From Rhizophagus irregularis (taxonomy: Eukaryota > Glomeromycota > Glomeromycetes > Glomerales > Glomeraceae), in contig NC_089429.1 of the NCBI RefSeq assembly GCF_026210795.1, positions 7,287,001 through 7,351,000 on the forward strand: DNA of 64,000 nucleotides, read 5' to 3'. Both the position numbers and the translations under genes were made by a program. Shown here one piece after another: positions 33,061 through 45,800 of the stretch. The notes beneath the pieces were generated by a model, which was not told where the DNA came from, searched no databases, and worked only from the letters and a program-made list of their open reading frames with translations. Each line of letters opens with the position of its first letter. Position 1 is the stretch's first letter.

Positions 33061-34640
33061 GAGATTGCAACCACCAACCTACACATAATATTAATATTAT
33101 ATTTATGCAGGAATATGGCCTCTAGAAAATAATAAAATTGTATGTGTATTTACTATAATAAATTTTTTTTTTTTTATCGAATTTTATTATCTTGAATTCC
33201 TTTCGCTAACAGTTTATGAGAACACATGAGGAATAAAAAATAAAAAAAAAATACTAGCCCCTTGTACCACCAACCAAAACCCGGTGCCAGTTAATTAATT
33301 TTTGCTAAATATTGGTACAAACAATGTACATGATGCTCCTATAGGGCAAATAATAATTTAATAAATTACCGATAAAATTAAATGATTAACACAAAAAAGA
33401 TTTTACATCATATAAATATTAACCTAAAATAGAATGTTATAGGATAATTACGGATGTTTGAATATCCGACAAAGTAAAATTTGAAAACTTTTAGAAGGAA
33501 TATGAAAAATCAAAAGATGAAAGTAAGAAATAAACCACCTAAAAGAAAATAAACTATTTAGAGAAAGTTAAAAGTAAAGACGATAAAGGAGGAAGAATCA
33601 CTGCTTGCAAAGCACAGTAATCTAAACAAAAGGATCAAAAGAATGGAACCAAAGCATGATCCATCAGATGATAAAGCTGTATCTTAGATTCTTGATGGAC
33701 GGCGACGATCGTTTCATCCTTCCAATGATGAATTGATGAGTCAATGGATGTTGATAGCAAATTGAAGAAAATTTGCTTGCTGAAAAATTTCTTGTAAGGT
33801 ATGACTCAGTATTCGAACATAAAGGTTGACCTTCCATTACATTTATACTTTTCAAGTCATATCTTTCCTTCCCTCTCTTTCTTTTCCTTCCCTTTCTTCT
33901 CCACCTCAACGTTGATGATCAAGTGCCAACAAGTTTTTTTAAAACTTGGCTAAGGAAAAAAATAAATCTTTTAATTGAATTTATTGGAAGAGACCTTTAG
34001 AGAGAATCAAGAATTTACCTCAGTTACAGTCACAACATTATTATTAAGAGTCTAGGAACAAGTAGAGCGATTACATCAAGTTCAAATATAAAACTACAGT
34101 AATGGTAGCAGGAAAAAATGTCAATAACAAATAGTGTGAATTACAGCTTTCAAGCTTCTCAGGAAAATAAACCATCTGAGGAAGAAACGCTGGAGGCAAA
34201 CGAAACTTATGTCGCTAGAGAAATAGCACCTAGATATATGTATAGCGGGTCCAACGTTCGTAGGTGAAAATTTTCAGAAAAAAAATATTTAGAACTTCTA
34301 ATTGTTACGTTAGCCTGATCGTATATACATCCAATCAGATTATCGTGTTGCAAACTATGGCCGGCATTATGCGGAATTATGCACTGTCACGTTTATATTA
34401 CATATCAATCATGGGGACTGAGCCACAGATTTTGTGTAACTTTATCTTTGAAAATATGAAAATAAAGTAAGAACACATAAAATTAAAAAGAAAAAAACTT
34501 TCAAAAATTTTTAACATTTAACATGTATATTTCAGTTTATAATAATTTTATTTGTACTTTATTAAATTTTAATAAATAAACATAAGACTCATATATATAT
34601 AGTGAATTTTATTATAAAAAATATTAATTAACTTTATTAA
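33061..34640. other. Intergenic with unclassified repeat-like segment
   Basis: 33256-33330, read on the minus strand, contains CTGGCACCGGGTTTTGGTTG then GTGGTACAAGG followed by a T-run. It looks like a dispersed repeat end, but only one copy is present. At 33660-33910 and 34080-34260 there are mixed-composition stretches without a convincing frame. Confidence 0.4.
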
Positions 34641-34645
34641 TACTA

Positions 34646-35202
34646 CAGTCAACTCTCGATATACCGAAGTCGCCATTCAAGACTAAAACTTTGGTATATA
34701 GTGATCTTCGGTATATCAAATTTTTTTATATACCGAAGTTTATATAATTTTTTTTAGAAAACTTCGTTATATTAAGATTAAAATCATGTGACTTTATTAT
34801 ATTATAAAAATCGTTACATATTTTATATTTAACAAATTTTACAAATTACTTGTTGCTAATCCAATTATCTAACGTTCATATCTTTTAAAGCAGCTACTAA
34901 ATATTTAACTTCAAAGTAACGTTAATACTGAAAAATAAAAATGAGAGAATAAAATTGCGAAAGTTACGCAAATTAAACATCATTTGATCATATGATTTTG
35001 ATCTTCAGTATAACGAACTTTTTTTTATTATATACTATTATAAACGGTAAAAATGAAAACTTCAGTATAATGTTATATAAAATTTTATAGTAAAATCGGT
35101 ATATCAAAAGATTTTAATTATTAATGAAAATGGTTATACAAAAATCTTCAGTATATGGTGATCTTTGGTATATTGTGGCTTTGGTATATTGAGAGTATAC
35201 TG
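34646..35202. mobile_element. pogo/Tigger-type MITE, 557 bp
   Basis: The left end is CAGTCAACTCTCGATATACC. The complement of the right end is CAGTATACTCTCAATATACC. TA dinucleotides flank both ends (34644-34645, 35203-35204). CTTCGGTATA/TATACCGAAG words recur inside. The CAGT..ACTCTCGATA start is characteristic of Tigger-like terminal repeats. No transposase is present. A pogo/Tigger transposase relic lies elsewhere in the window (46369-47925), with a different but related end. Confidence 0.8.
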
Positions 35203-35534
35203 TAATTTTTTTTTTTAACCAAGGTAGTGCAATTTGTGAGTTTATTAATTATATGTAAGAATATAAAAAAACATCTGTTATATAACTAATTTATTAAAAC
35301 TCCAAATCAGTTCCCCATCCATAAGATTGCTCCTGTGCCCTACCATTACCTTATGAAATTCACCTATATCTTTCAATAGTAGCTATTAAATTATATAGGA
35401 TTACTATTTCATAAGGCTTAAGTAAATGCTTTCACTACCCTCTAGATAAAAAAAAAAAGAAAGGTTATATTATATTTGTATATTTTTGTATTATTATATA
35501 CCTTCCAAAGTATCCTGTTTCCTTCTCTAATAAA

Positions 35535-36001
35535 TTAGTTAATGTATTGTTTTGTTTTTTCTAATGCTATTGACCATTGTTCATTATGTTTCAATATTTT
35601 CTTTTTTTTCAAGTCAAATGTGCCCTCTTCTGTTTGTATAGTTAGAATCCATTTGTATGCAATGCGTTGATGTGCTAATGGCCTTTTCCTTAAATCTTGT
35701 TTTTTTATGCCTTTAGTATGTTCACATTTTGCTACTGCCTTACAACGTGATTGCCAGATGATATTGTAAAATTCACTAACAAATACTTTCAAGAAAAGAG
35801 CTACAATAGTTAATGCTATTCTCTTTGACTTAACAATGGTCTTGAGTTCCTTGTATTTTCCTTTTGGAAAAAAACTTTTTATCATTAAGTGAACATATGG
35901 AATAGGCATATTCAAATCAACAACAGTTGTATTAACAAAGAAGTTGTTATTCCATGAGAGCAGTTGTTGTGTGTCTTCTTGACTTAATTGAATATATTTT
36001 T
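35535..36001 (-). pseudogene. LINE-like ORF2 C-terminal fragment
   Basis: The minus-strand frame runs from about 36001 to the TAA at 35535-35537 with no internal stop. It contains QLSQEDTQQLLSWNNNFFVN, then VSEFYNIIWQSRCKAVAKCE and HTKGIKKQDLRKR. The W-x2-R..E-x3-GI..D-x-R pattern is like the C-terminal tail of non-LTR polymerases, including the copy at 21338-21872. No poly(A) tail or target duplication was found, so the assignment is moderate. A TAA stop marks the upstream limit. Confidence 0.5.
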
Positions 36002-36706
36002 CTTATAATAAAAAATTTTTGATTATTTGATTACATTTACATACAGTGTTGTCAGCTACAATTGTCCACTTTTATTAATACTAATTCAAGACAATGAAAA
36101 TTAACTTTTAAATATTTTCATATCCATTAAATAACTTTATTTATTATCAAAAGTTAGTTTTATTTGACTAAAATATTTAAATTATATGACAAAATGATAT
36201 TTGCATGAAATATAACAAAAATTAAAGATAACTTCTTCATGAATATTCAAAATAACTTGATGAAAATTAATATTTAAATAATTTTTTATACTTGTAAAAT
36301 AGCCTTTAAAAATGCATTCACTTTGATTAATAAGTTATTGTAACTATATAATAAAGTTAAAAAACAGGTGCAACACAGTTTTTAATTTCAAAAAACTTTA
36401 ACTATCAAATATATATTTAAATAGTTTAATAAAAATTAATAAAAATTACATATCTTTATATCTGCTTAAACAATTTTATTTAAAAGAGAAAAGGGCAAAG
36501 AGAAAAAGAAGAATAAGCAAAAATATATATTATCATTATAATAAATAATTATAGGTTAAAAGAATACTATTATCCAAATTTCAAAAAATTCAAATTTTAT
36601 ATTTTTCTAGAAAATGATGGGAAATTGTGAAAAATGCTATAAATTTTTGGAATAACATTCAAATTTTATGAAAATTTGGAAAAATGTTACATTATACTTC
36701 AAATTA

Positions 36707-37313
36707 TACATGAAGTCAAAATTAGAGCCCAAAAGTAGAAATATTTTGACTTGGGAAGGTCAAAAGTCGAAATTAAAGTCGAAATGGTTGAAATTAAATC
36801 ATAGTCATGTGATTTTTATAATTATAATTTAATATAAAATTTTAAATGTGAATAACTCCGTCAATATTGATGCTACAGATATGAAATATATATCATTAGA
36901 ATCCTCTTGATGAGCTGAATCCAACCGCGTAAAGATCATAAAAATCGAATTACTGGATGCGGAGATCGTTAACTTTGAATTTTAAAATTATTGTTTACTA
37001 TAAAAATTATAAGACTATTTAATACCAAATTTTAAACATGAATAACTCCGTCAATATTGATGCTACAAATATGAAATACATATCATTGGAATCCTTTCGA
37101 TGAGCTGAATCCAACCGCGTAAAGATCATAAAAATCGAATTGCTGGATGCGGAGTTCGTTAACTTTGAATTTTAATATTATTGTTTACTATAAAATCATA
37201 TAATTATGACGTAATTTCGACTATTTTGACTTTTGAAGGGGCTCAAGTCAAAATCATTTTGACTATTTCAACCATTTCGGAGGTCAAAATTAACTAATTT
37301 CAGTTTCATGTAT
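36707..37313. mobile_element. Foldback element containing a tandemly duplicated core
   Basis: The outer arms are inverted: ATACATGAAGTCAAAATTAG on the left and TAATTTCAGTTTCATGTAT on the right, followed inward by matching GGTCAAAAGTCGAAAT-like words. Between them a unit of about 185 bp is repeated directly (36841-37020 and 37031-37198). Each copy holds AATAACTCCGTCAATATTGA, ATCCAACCGCGTAAAGATCA and the ACTGGATGCGGAG word of the hairpin module. Non-coding. Confidence 0.7.
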
Positions 37314-38439
37314 ATATATGGGTACCCAATATGTACCCAATAGCATTGATTTTGACCTGTGCTAGTTCTTTAAAATAGATAAATTTGACAATTTACTTTT
37401 TTTTGAATAAAAAATATTTTTCAATTTTTTCAATTTTATTATATTATTTTACACTACAGATCATTTTTGTATGTGCAATTCTTTCATTAAAATGAAAATA
37501 TAAAATAAAAGTGAATTTAAATAAATATTCTTTCCAATTACTAATATTGATTTTTCTATTGGCTGTTCTTTAAGTACACACCTTTCCTAACTGCATGTAT
37601 GTGTATAGCCAGGCCTCAGGTGCATGCATTTATAGAGGTGCAACTGTATTACTTATTATTATATTATTATACTACTTGTACTATTTAAATTACTGCATTA
37701 TATATCACTGTGTAACTTGTATTACTTATTATTATATAATTTATTATGTAATCTTCTATAATAAATATAATTAATATAATTAACTAAATATATATAAAAG
37801 TAGAAGATTATTTTTCTACTTGTATATAAATGAATTATATATTCTACCTATAAATAAAGATTAAATATAAATAAATATTTTAGTATTTTTACTTTTAGTT
37901 TTCTTTTGACAGAACTGAAAATACTGGAATATTAATCATTTGGATTGAAAGTTTAATATTACTTAACTTTTTTAGATTTATGTAAATCAATTTAATTAGA
38001 GGATGAAACTAATGGAATTGGTGGATTTTAGTTTTTAATTTTTACTAATTCAAGTTAATTAGCAAAGAGAAAAGCATACAGTAACCATCAAAAGAAATAT
38101 AACATCATAATTGTTAATCATAATTTACATATATATTTTTTTTCACTTAATTGATAAATATAAATTTAACTAAATTAGGATACATACCCAGTGATCATTT
38201 ATATATATCAAATTAGATTTAATTAAATTTGTAGATTATTCCAGAAATGTACCACTTTATCTCTTTTTAGTGTTGCGTTTCTTTTAACAGTTTATAATGG
38301 TTTATATTAAAATAAAATAATTACACATTTTTAAAAATTATACACAGTTTTTAAAATGTAAAGTATTTATTTATTTTCTTTCATTAATACTTTTCTTTAT
38401 TTTTTTTATTTTAAATATGCCAAACTGACTAACAATAGA

Positions 38440-39670
38440 ACAATGAGTTCAAGCAATTCAATTATTAAAATTAGGTCTTAGTTTATTTAAAGGAAATGGC
38501 TGCAAGAATTGGTGAAAATATTTACTATTCAAGTATTTAATAATGTAAATGATAAGGAAAAAACTGAAAGATCACATAAGTTAACTGACTGTGATGAAAG
38601 AATTATGATTAAGCATATAATAATAACAAATAAGTATTTCACAGGAGTAAGTGTTTAAAAATCTCTAAAAATTAATGATAAAATTGAAGTAAGTAAAAGA
38701 ATAGTGCAGAGAGCATTAAATAAAAATGGGTTGTTTGCTAGTGCAAAATGTAAGAAACCTTTTTTATCAAAAACACATTGGAAAAAATGATTAAAATTTG
38801 CACAAAAATATCAGAAATGGATTGTAAGTAATTGGAGTAAAGTTGTATGATCAGAAAAGTCTAAATTCCAGATTTTTGAATCAGATAGCCATGCTTATTG
38901 TTAGAAAAAAAGAATGAGCTTCTTAATAATTAACATGTAAAGCCTACAGTTAAGTTTGGTGATGGAGTATTTTCGTATGAGAGTGTTTTACTTGTTTTAA
39001 AGTGGAATACTTATGCAAAATTGATGGAGCTTTGATACTGAATTGTATTGAAAGATCCTTAATAGGAATTTCTTAGATATGTTAAAATACTATAATTTAG
39101 ACTGTGAAAATATTATATTTTAACAGGACAATAATCCTAAGTATATGTTAGAAAAAAAGAACGAGCTTCTTAATAATTAACATGTAAAGCCTACAGTTAA
39201 GTTTAGTGATGGGAGTATTTTCGTATGAGAGTGTTTTACTTATTTTGAAGTGGAATACTTATGCAAAATCAATGGGACCTTGATACTGAATTGTATCGAA
39301 AAATCCTTAATAAGGATTTCTTAGATATGTTAGAATATTATAATTTAGACTGTGAAAATATTATATTTTAATAGGACAATGATCCTAAGTATACTGCAAA
39401 ACATACTTTAAAGTGGTTTGAGGATAATAATATTCAATTACTTAGCTGGCTACCTTAATCTCCAGATTTAAATCTAATTGAATACTTTTAGAATGATGTA
39501 GACTGCCATCTTAGACAATTAGATGTAGAAAATTAGAGGTAAAAATACGTTATAAAAATATGTTTCAAAGATATAGAATAAAACATTATTAGAAACATAT
39601 ACAAAGTTAATAAATACGATGCCAGAGAGAATTAATGATGTTTTAAAAGCTAAGAAAGGGTATACAAGAT
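38440..39670 (+). pseudogene. Tc1-family DDE transposase riddled with stops
   Basis: An HTH-like N-terminal part contains LTDCDERIMIKHI and KRIVQRALNKNGLFASAKCK. The catalytic part has WIVSNWSKVV-stop-SEK, where relatives read VVWSDE, and later F-stop-stop-DNDPKYTAKHTLKWFE, LP-stop-SPDLNLIEYF-stop-ND. In Tc1 relatives these stops stand at Trp or Gln codons. Each could be made by one C-to-T or G-to-A change. The frame is further broken by the internal duplication at 38900-39145/39147-39393. It is clearly dead. Family assignment rests on the DND and SPDLNLIE motifs. Confidence 0.85.
38900..39393 (+). repeat. Direct duplication, unit 247 bp, within the Tc1 pseudogene
   Basis: Both copies start GTTAGAAAAAAAGAAYGAGC and end in CCTAAGTATA. 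They differ at scattered positions, so the duplication is not very recent. It duplicates the middle of the transposase. Confidence 0.85.
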
Positions 39671-39802
39671 AGTAGATTTATTTTTAAAAGTAATTATAAT
39701 AAATTTTATTACATATTTTTGCTAGATAAAAAAAAATATATAAAATTTATTTTCATTAAAAAAAACGCAACAGCATTTTTTTTACATATCATTATGTAAT
39801 TT

Positions 39803-40068
39803 TAGTGTTGTGATCTGTTAATCCGTCAATTCATCAATCCACAAATTTATCCAATTTGAAACTCATCTGGATCATCTATGAATCCGTTTTTTGCTCATCT
39901 GGATCAATCTGTTATCCATTACCTCTATGTTTAATGGATTGGATCTGAATCATCCAGATTGTGCATATAACTTTCTCATCTGAATTAGATCCAGATTTTC
40001 ATCCAGATCATCCATTTATTTTCAGACTGGATTGAACGGATGACAGATTCATCCAGATTGTAACACTA
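39803..40068. mobile_element. hAT MITE, 266 bp, with perfect 8-bp target duplication
   Basis: Terminal repeats: TAGTGTTGTGATCTG on the left, and TAGTGTTACAATCTGG as the complement of the right end. The flanking octamer TGTAATTT is identical on both sides (39795-39802 and 40069-40076). The interior is packed with CATCTGGAT/ATCCAGATC subterminal words. It inserted about 20 bp from the Tc1 right end. Confidence 0.92.
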
Positions 40069-40246
40069 TGTAATTTAAAAATTTATCCAATTAAAATTAT
40101 TTAAAATTAATATATTTATATATTACATCATATGGTAAATAAAATGTATATATTTGTTTTATTTCAATTGGATTTAATTTAATGGATTTGCACATAATTT
40201 ACAGTTTACAATTATAGTGTTGCGTTTTTTTTGACAGCCACTGTAA

Positions 40247-41730
40247 ATGATAATAAAGGTAACAGATAATTTTCAAATATAGCAAAAAAGCAAAAAAATA
40301 ATTGCTATAATAAGAAAATATGACTGAAATTATTGATTTAAATGATTTAAATAAAAACCAGTATATTAAGTAATGTTATTAAAAAGTAAATATTTAAAAT
40401 ATAACTTGTTAATAAATATTCAAAAATAAAGAAATAATAGAAATTACATTAATTGAAAAGCAAAATTAACTGCTAGATTTGTGAAATTTATATATTATAT
40501 TTTTTATATTATTTTTTTGCCAATTAATAATAAAATATATCAATAATATTTTAATTTATTATTACTACAGTATTACTACAATAGAAAAAAAAGAAACATA
40601 ATAATCTGATAATCATATAACTAAATATATAAGAAAGATGAAAAGTTGAATTTATTTTTAGTAAATTTACTATTATTAGGGAGATCATAAAAATGAAATG
40701 ATTAAGTGGAAGAAATCTTTTAGTAATTTTTTTTATTACTTTTTTGCGCTTTTTTTTTAAAAAATTAAAAATTTTAGTGTAAAATTACAGTAATAAACTT
40801 AGATTTTGAAAATTTGATTTATATCTTATTATAATAAATAAATAACCAAATAATAAATAATAAATTGTAAATAAGTTTATTAAGAAATAAATATAATAAA
40901 TATATACAATTAATTTCATTTTTACTATAAATACAAGTACATAAAAAATGCGTGTGATTAATTATAAGAAACTAATATAAGTCATATAAAATTACAAATT
41001 ATGTGACTTAAATAACTGTACTGTACAGTAAATTTGAATAAAATTTTGTATAATACAGTATAATGTTTAATATAGTATTATATAATACTATACTGTATGA
41101 ACTTTTTGTTAAAACTTACCATAAAATGTTAACCATAATTAAAAAAGTGTTGTAACATAAAATTTTTATATGCTGTAATTAATTAAGATTATAAAAATCT
41201 TATAGCTGTAATTCAAAATTTTTTAAAAAATAATTAAAACTAATATTTTTAACTTATTATACAATACAATTTATGGCTAGATCTACCTAAAAATTCTGAA
41301 TATTACTAATTAGATTAATTAATCAAAATTCTGATTTTGATTAATTAAAAAAAAAATTCTTATATGGTTGATTAAATATAATTAATTCAAAACCTGGCTA
41401 TAAATCAATAAAAACTAAAATTTGTAAATCATTAATGAAATTTATTTAATTGGCATTTTGTGGATAAGGTATTATTTTATCCAGTACAACAAAATGAAAA
41501 TATTACCCAATATTTTATAGTATATCTTTATGATGTTAGTGAATTCTTATTATTTACAAATTTTTACTGATTGATATTTAGATTACAAATTAATTAATTT
41601 TTAATTGATTATGAACTACCAATTCAATTTGGGTTTAATTTACAAAATAAACTTTTAAATAATAACTGATTATTTTTTAATGTTATTATTAAAAACTAAA
41701 AGTTATTTTCAATATTAATTTGTACTTTTA
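40247..41730. other. Intergenic, extremely AT-rich, nothing recognised
   Basis: Long A/T runs without a plausible frame, repeat structure or RNA gene. Confidence 0.5.
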
Positions 41731-41732
41731 CT

Positions 41733-41960
41733 CAAAATCCTCTTGAATTTCTTGTATTAAACATTATAAATAATAGCAAAGCAGTTTATACAATTTAAAC
41801 ATGAAATTCTTACTATTAAATTAAATAAAAACTGATAATGAAAATTCTCATACATAAAAATAAAAATAGATCAAGATTTTGAAATTAACAACTAATAGAA
41901 TTATTCCTATAAAGAAAAGTAGATAAAACCTGTTTAGTAAGTTTCAATTTATATTAAAAA
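41733..41960. repeat. Segment duplicated upstream of family genes 3 and 4
   Basis: TACTCAAAATCCTCTTGAAT..ATTATAAATAATAGCAAA..AAGTTTCAATTTATATT here corresponds to TACTCAAGATCCTCCCGAAT..TAAATAATAGCAAAAAG..AAGTTTCAATTTATATT at 58656-58890. Both lie about 0.9-1.2 kb ahead of their gene, so the duplication unit was larger than the coding region. Confidence 0.75.
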
Positions 41961-42799
41961 AATTCTTTTCCAAACTTACAAATATAGGATTTCCTCTAAA
42001 TATACAAAAAGAAGAAACTAAATCTATAATTCCAAATTCCAGAAGGCAACTACAAAAAAAGTTCCATCAGAATTCTCATTAATAAATTGTTGCATTTGGT
42101 GGTACTTTTTTTGATTTTATTACTTTTTTGAAAGGTAAAAAGGAGTTTTGCTGTGTAAATTTTGCTTTAAAATACTAACAAATCACAAATCTAATTACAT
42201 CACTAGAATAAATGAATAATATTTTTTATTTATCATGAGTAAAAATTATGGAAAAATAAAAAAAAAATTTAAAAAGTCCGTAACATACCAAGTTTACCAA
42301 GTATAGTTAGGCATCATACTATACTTATCGGTACGACAATATACTATATAATAATATAGTTAGTAGTTAAAAAGTGATCGCCTTCTTTTTAAAAATAGGT
42401 CTATAGCAAAAATCAGAAAAGCAAATTACTATTTAGTCTTTACTGCAAAGAAATTATCCTCATTTCATTAATGAAAAGCGCTTCAATATTATCAGTTATA
42501 ATGAGGTGTATATTCAACCGAGAGCAAATTAGAAATATTTATTCTAATACAATTATCAACAACATCAAATCATAATATAGATATTTGTAAACTCAGTTTA
42601 TATTAATAATATTGATTCATTTATTAATAAAGTGTTTCATAAATTTAGTGTAAATATTATTGTCGCTTAAACATTGTTTATTTCAAGAATATTTAAAATT
42701 TTTACCTTTATTGTTATTTTTTTATATATTGTTTACTTACTCCTTATTCCCGATACGACACAGATAAAGCAAAGCATACTAAGTGATACAATGGTGTTA

Positions 42800-42854
42800 C
42801 CACAAATTATATTTAAATTTGATTATTTTAGCTTTACTCCTAAAAATCTAAAAA
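42800..42854 (+). promoter_or_regulatory. Conserved block upstream of family gene 3
   Basis: CACAAATTATATTTAAATTT then GATTATTTTAGCTTTACTCC precedes the ATG and matches the blocks ahead of genes 2 and 4. It is probably promoter or 5' leader. Confidence 0.5.
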
Positions 42855-45800
42855 ATGACTGTGTTGACAAATTTATTCTACTTTATCTTATTATTCATAA
42901 ATCCGTTGATTGTTTATTCTTATGATGTGATATTACATAATGAAACTGAACCTGGACTTAAAATCTATAAAGTACATACTTATAGAGATGGGATAGCGGT
43001 TGTCCATTTAGTTAAACCAATAAATGAATCTTGTATTGAACCACGAATTGATCTTCGCATTTTACATCCAAATGGTACTGTTGATAGTGCTAAAGTTGAT
43101 TATCCGATCCCGGAATATAATTTTTGTCGTGGTCCCAACGGATTTTATTGGTTCGACATGATCCGTTCCTTTCCAAGTTCTATAAATATACTTTATATAG
43201 ACATCGCTTCAGCAAGTTATTATGTATTATTTGCTACTCGAACGGGATATGTTATTAGGTTTGTTACACATCCATTATGTTTTAAGTATATACTACATAT
43301 GTATATTAACTTATTTATTGAAATTTTTATATTTGCAAGCAATACATACGTGGCACCTATCTCAATAATAAATGGAACTATATACGCCGACGGCTATCTC
43401 GTAACTCATACAAGCGAAGAGTGTGGTTTTATGTTTGTAAATTATGAAACTGAGACTATTGTAATGTGGAAGTATTTCAGTAAACCGTATGCACCATTAT
43501 TATTGATGTTTATTTTAATAGTATTAAAGTAAATATGAAAATTAATTCATTCTTTTTGATTTATTAGGGACGATAAAGGAAATTTTAGCCTAATAAATGA
43601 AGGAAAACATTATCTGCAAAATTCATTAGCTAATTATTTCGTATTTCCCTCAATTGATGGAAATTTTGGTATTGTAATTGTAAATTCAACAGATATCAAT
43701 ATAAACCCTAATGAATTCATCAATCCGTCTAAATTTACGTCTAAGGCTTATGTCACTTTTATTAAACCTGTTATGAAGAGTGTGGATGGCCCTTTCTTAA
43801 TTTACCAATCAGCGATACCTCATTTGGAAGTTCGAAGTTTTTGTGATACCGCTTTTGCGGGGATCGGTAATACTTGCCTTTTAATATTTAACAGAGTAGA
43901 AGATGAAAATACGTTAGAAGTTATAAAACTGTCATTTCAAGCTTCAGGGTTCGTTATATGTTATATGTTTATAATATTTCTTATAACTTTAATTACATGT
44001 CTAATGATTTGTTTTTTTTATTCTTAGTTCTGTATTTGATATGAGAAAACTTGGTGATAAATTTGTTGATGTAGATATAGTAACTTTTAATGGTTTATTT
44101 CACGGAGGATATTTAATAACTTTACGTGATAATCAACGTAAGACTATTGAAGGAATAATACTTGATAATGATGGAAAATATAATGGCACTTGGGGATTTC
44201 CACCAGGTTTGAAATCATCTGGTTCTTTTGGAGTGACAATCTTTCTAAATGGGACACTGCGTTTAGTTACTTTCGAGAATGAAATGACTTTGAAAATTTC
44301 TTTTACAACTTTACCTAAATTTTTCTCGGATGGTAAGCATAATATAAGTTGTTATATGCAAATAATATTTTTTAGTTAAATTAATTGTTTTTTATTTCCT
44401 TAGATTATGGATATGAGAATCCGCACATTAAATCAACTTATCCATCAATTAGCTCAAGTATACCCTTATCAATCACAAACATAAATATTACGTATCATTT
44501 GTCTGTAACGATATCAACCAACAACGTTTCAATTTATCAATATAATAATAATGACGGTCTTCCTATACTGCGTCAATCTGTCCCGGGAAATTCACCATAT
44601 TTTTCGTATAGTTCTGATAAAATGACAATAAGCATGAAAGTTTTGGGAAGCACATTTAATCAACCAAACTCAAATTATTATATTGTTGTTGATGGTAATG
44701 TGGTCAGGGATTGGACGTCAAATAATCCACTATTAGGTGTTGAAAGAAATCGTTGGAAATTTAATACAAGTAAGCATATTTTAATATCCGGATAAATTAT
44801 ACTAGTTCTTTAATAATATCAATTACAATTCCTTCAGTAAATATCCGAGATAATTTTGCAGGTAAAAAATGTTTTTTTAAAAAAAATTTATAATTAATTA
44901 AATTGATTTTATTCAATTTTAATAATTTTAATGTTTCATCATATTTAGAGGAATCAATTGGAAGATTTTCTTTAACGGAAGAAGGGACAAAATCTTTTGA
45001 GAAACTTTCATTGGATGGACAGAGAGAATTTTTATCACAATTAAGAATTGATTTATCAGAATCAATACCTGTCGACATTAATAGATTAGATTATGTAAAA
45101 TGTTGTGAATATGATAATAGCCAACAACCTCCAAGAATTCTTTTATCATTACCTATTAAATCGACAACAAATCCATATGAAAGAAATGTTGATCATATTA
45201 TAAAAGATTTAGATATTTTGATTAAACACAAAGAAGTAACTCCAATTTCATGGTTTGGTACAACAAATCATTTAGAAGCTAGCTTTGGATTTCAGAGATA
45301 TAGTAATTATAATTATTATTACAAGAATTTTCATTATTTAAATTTTAATTCTTTTTTTATTATTTAGAAAATTTATTGGATGATTTTAAGTTCCATTTAA
45401 TTGGTATTGTCCTTGGAATAGTAATTTTAGGATTCCTTTATATTTACGCCAAGAAGAAATATCCTATGGTAAAGTACTTCATATATCTTTTTATTATTAT
45501 TATCCGTAACTAATAATATATTACTTATATATAGGGTGAAAATATCGTAATATTTAAATTTCCCTTAATTATTTTGAATTTTATCATGGGTATTATGTTT
45601 ATTTTGAATAATGGAAAAAATGTTCCACAATTATTTATTCCAAGGTATGATCCATCTTCATTTTCAAAATTTTTTTTATATCAATTAAATTTTTAATTTT
45701 TGTAAAAAATTTTTAATTATAGCATAATTTTCTTCGTGATACCAATAATAATTAATTTTATTATGGCTGCAATTATAATGCTTCAAGAAATTAAAAAAAA

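Larger units (their letters stand above)
38268..39774 (+). mobile_element. Tc1/mariner element, decayed (about 1.5 kb)
   Basis: The left end TAGTGTTGCGTTTCTTTTAA and the right end TTAAAAAAAACGCAACAGCA form imperfect terminal inverted repeats. Between them lies a recognisable but heavily mutated transposase, with a 247-bp internal direct duplication. A further scrap of the same end, ATAGTGTTGCGTTTTTTTTG, occurs at 40213-40246. Confidence 0.8.

Noticed and set aside
42674-42925. 83-codon frame overlapping the start of family gene 3
   Set aside because: It overlaps exon 1 of the gene in another frame. The paralogs do not conserve it.
43949-44027. Hydrophobic membrane-like extension after exon 3 of family gene 3
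   Set aside because: It lies in intron 3. The GTTCGT donor and TTCTTAG acceptor restore the frame in all four genes, and the intron length here is not a multiple of three.
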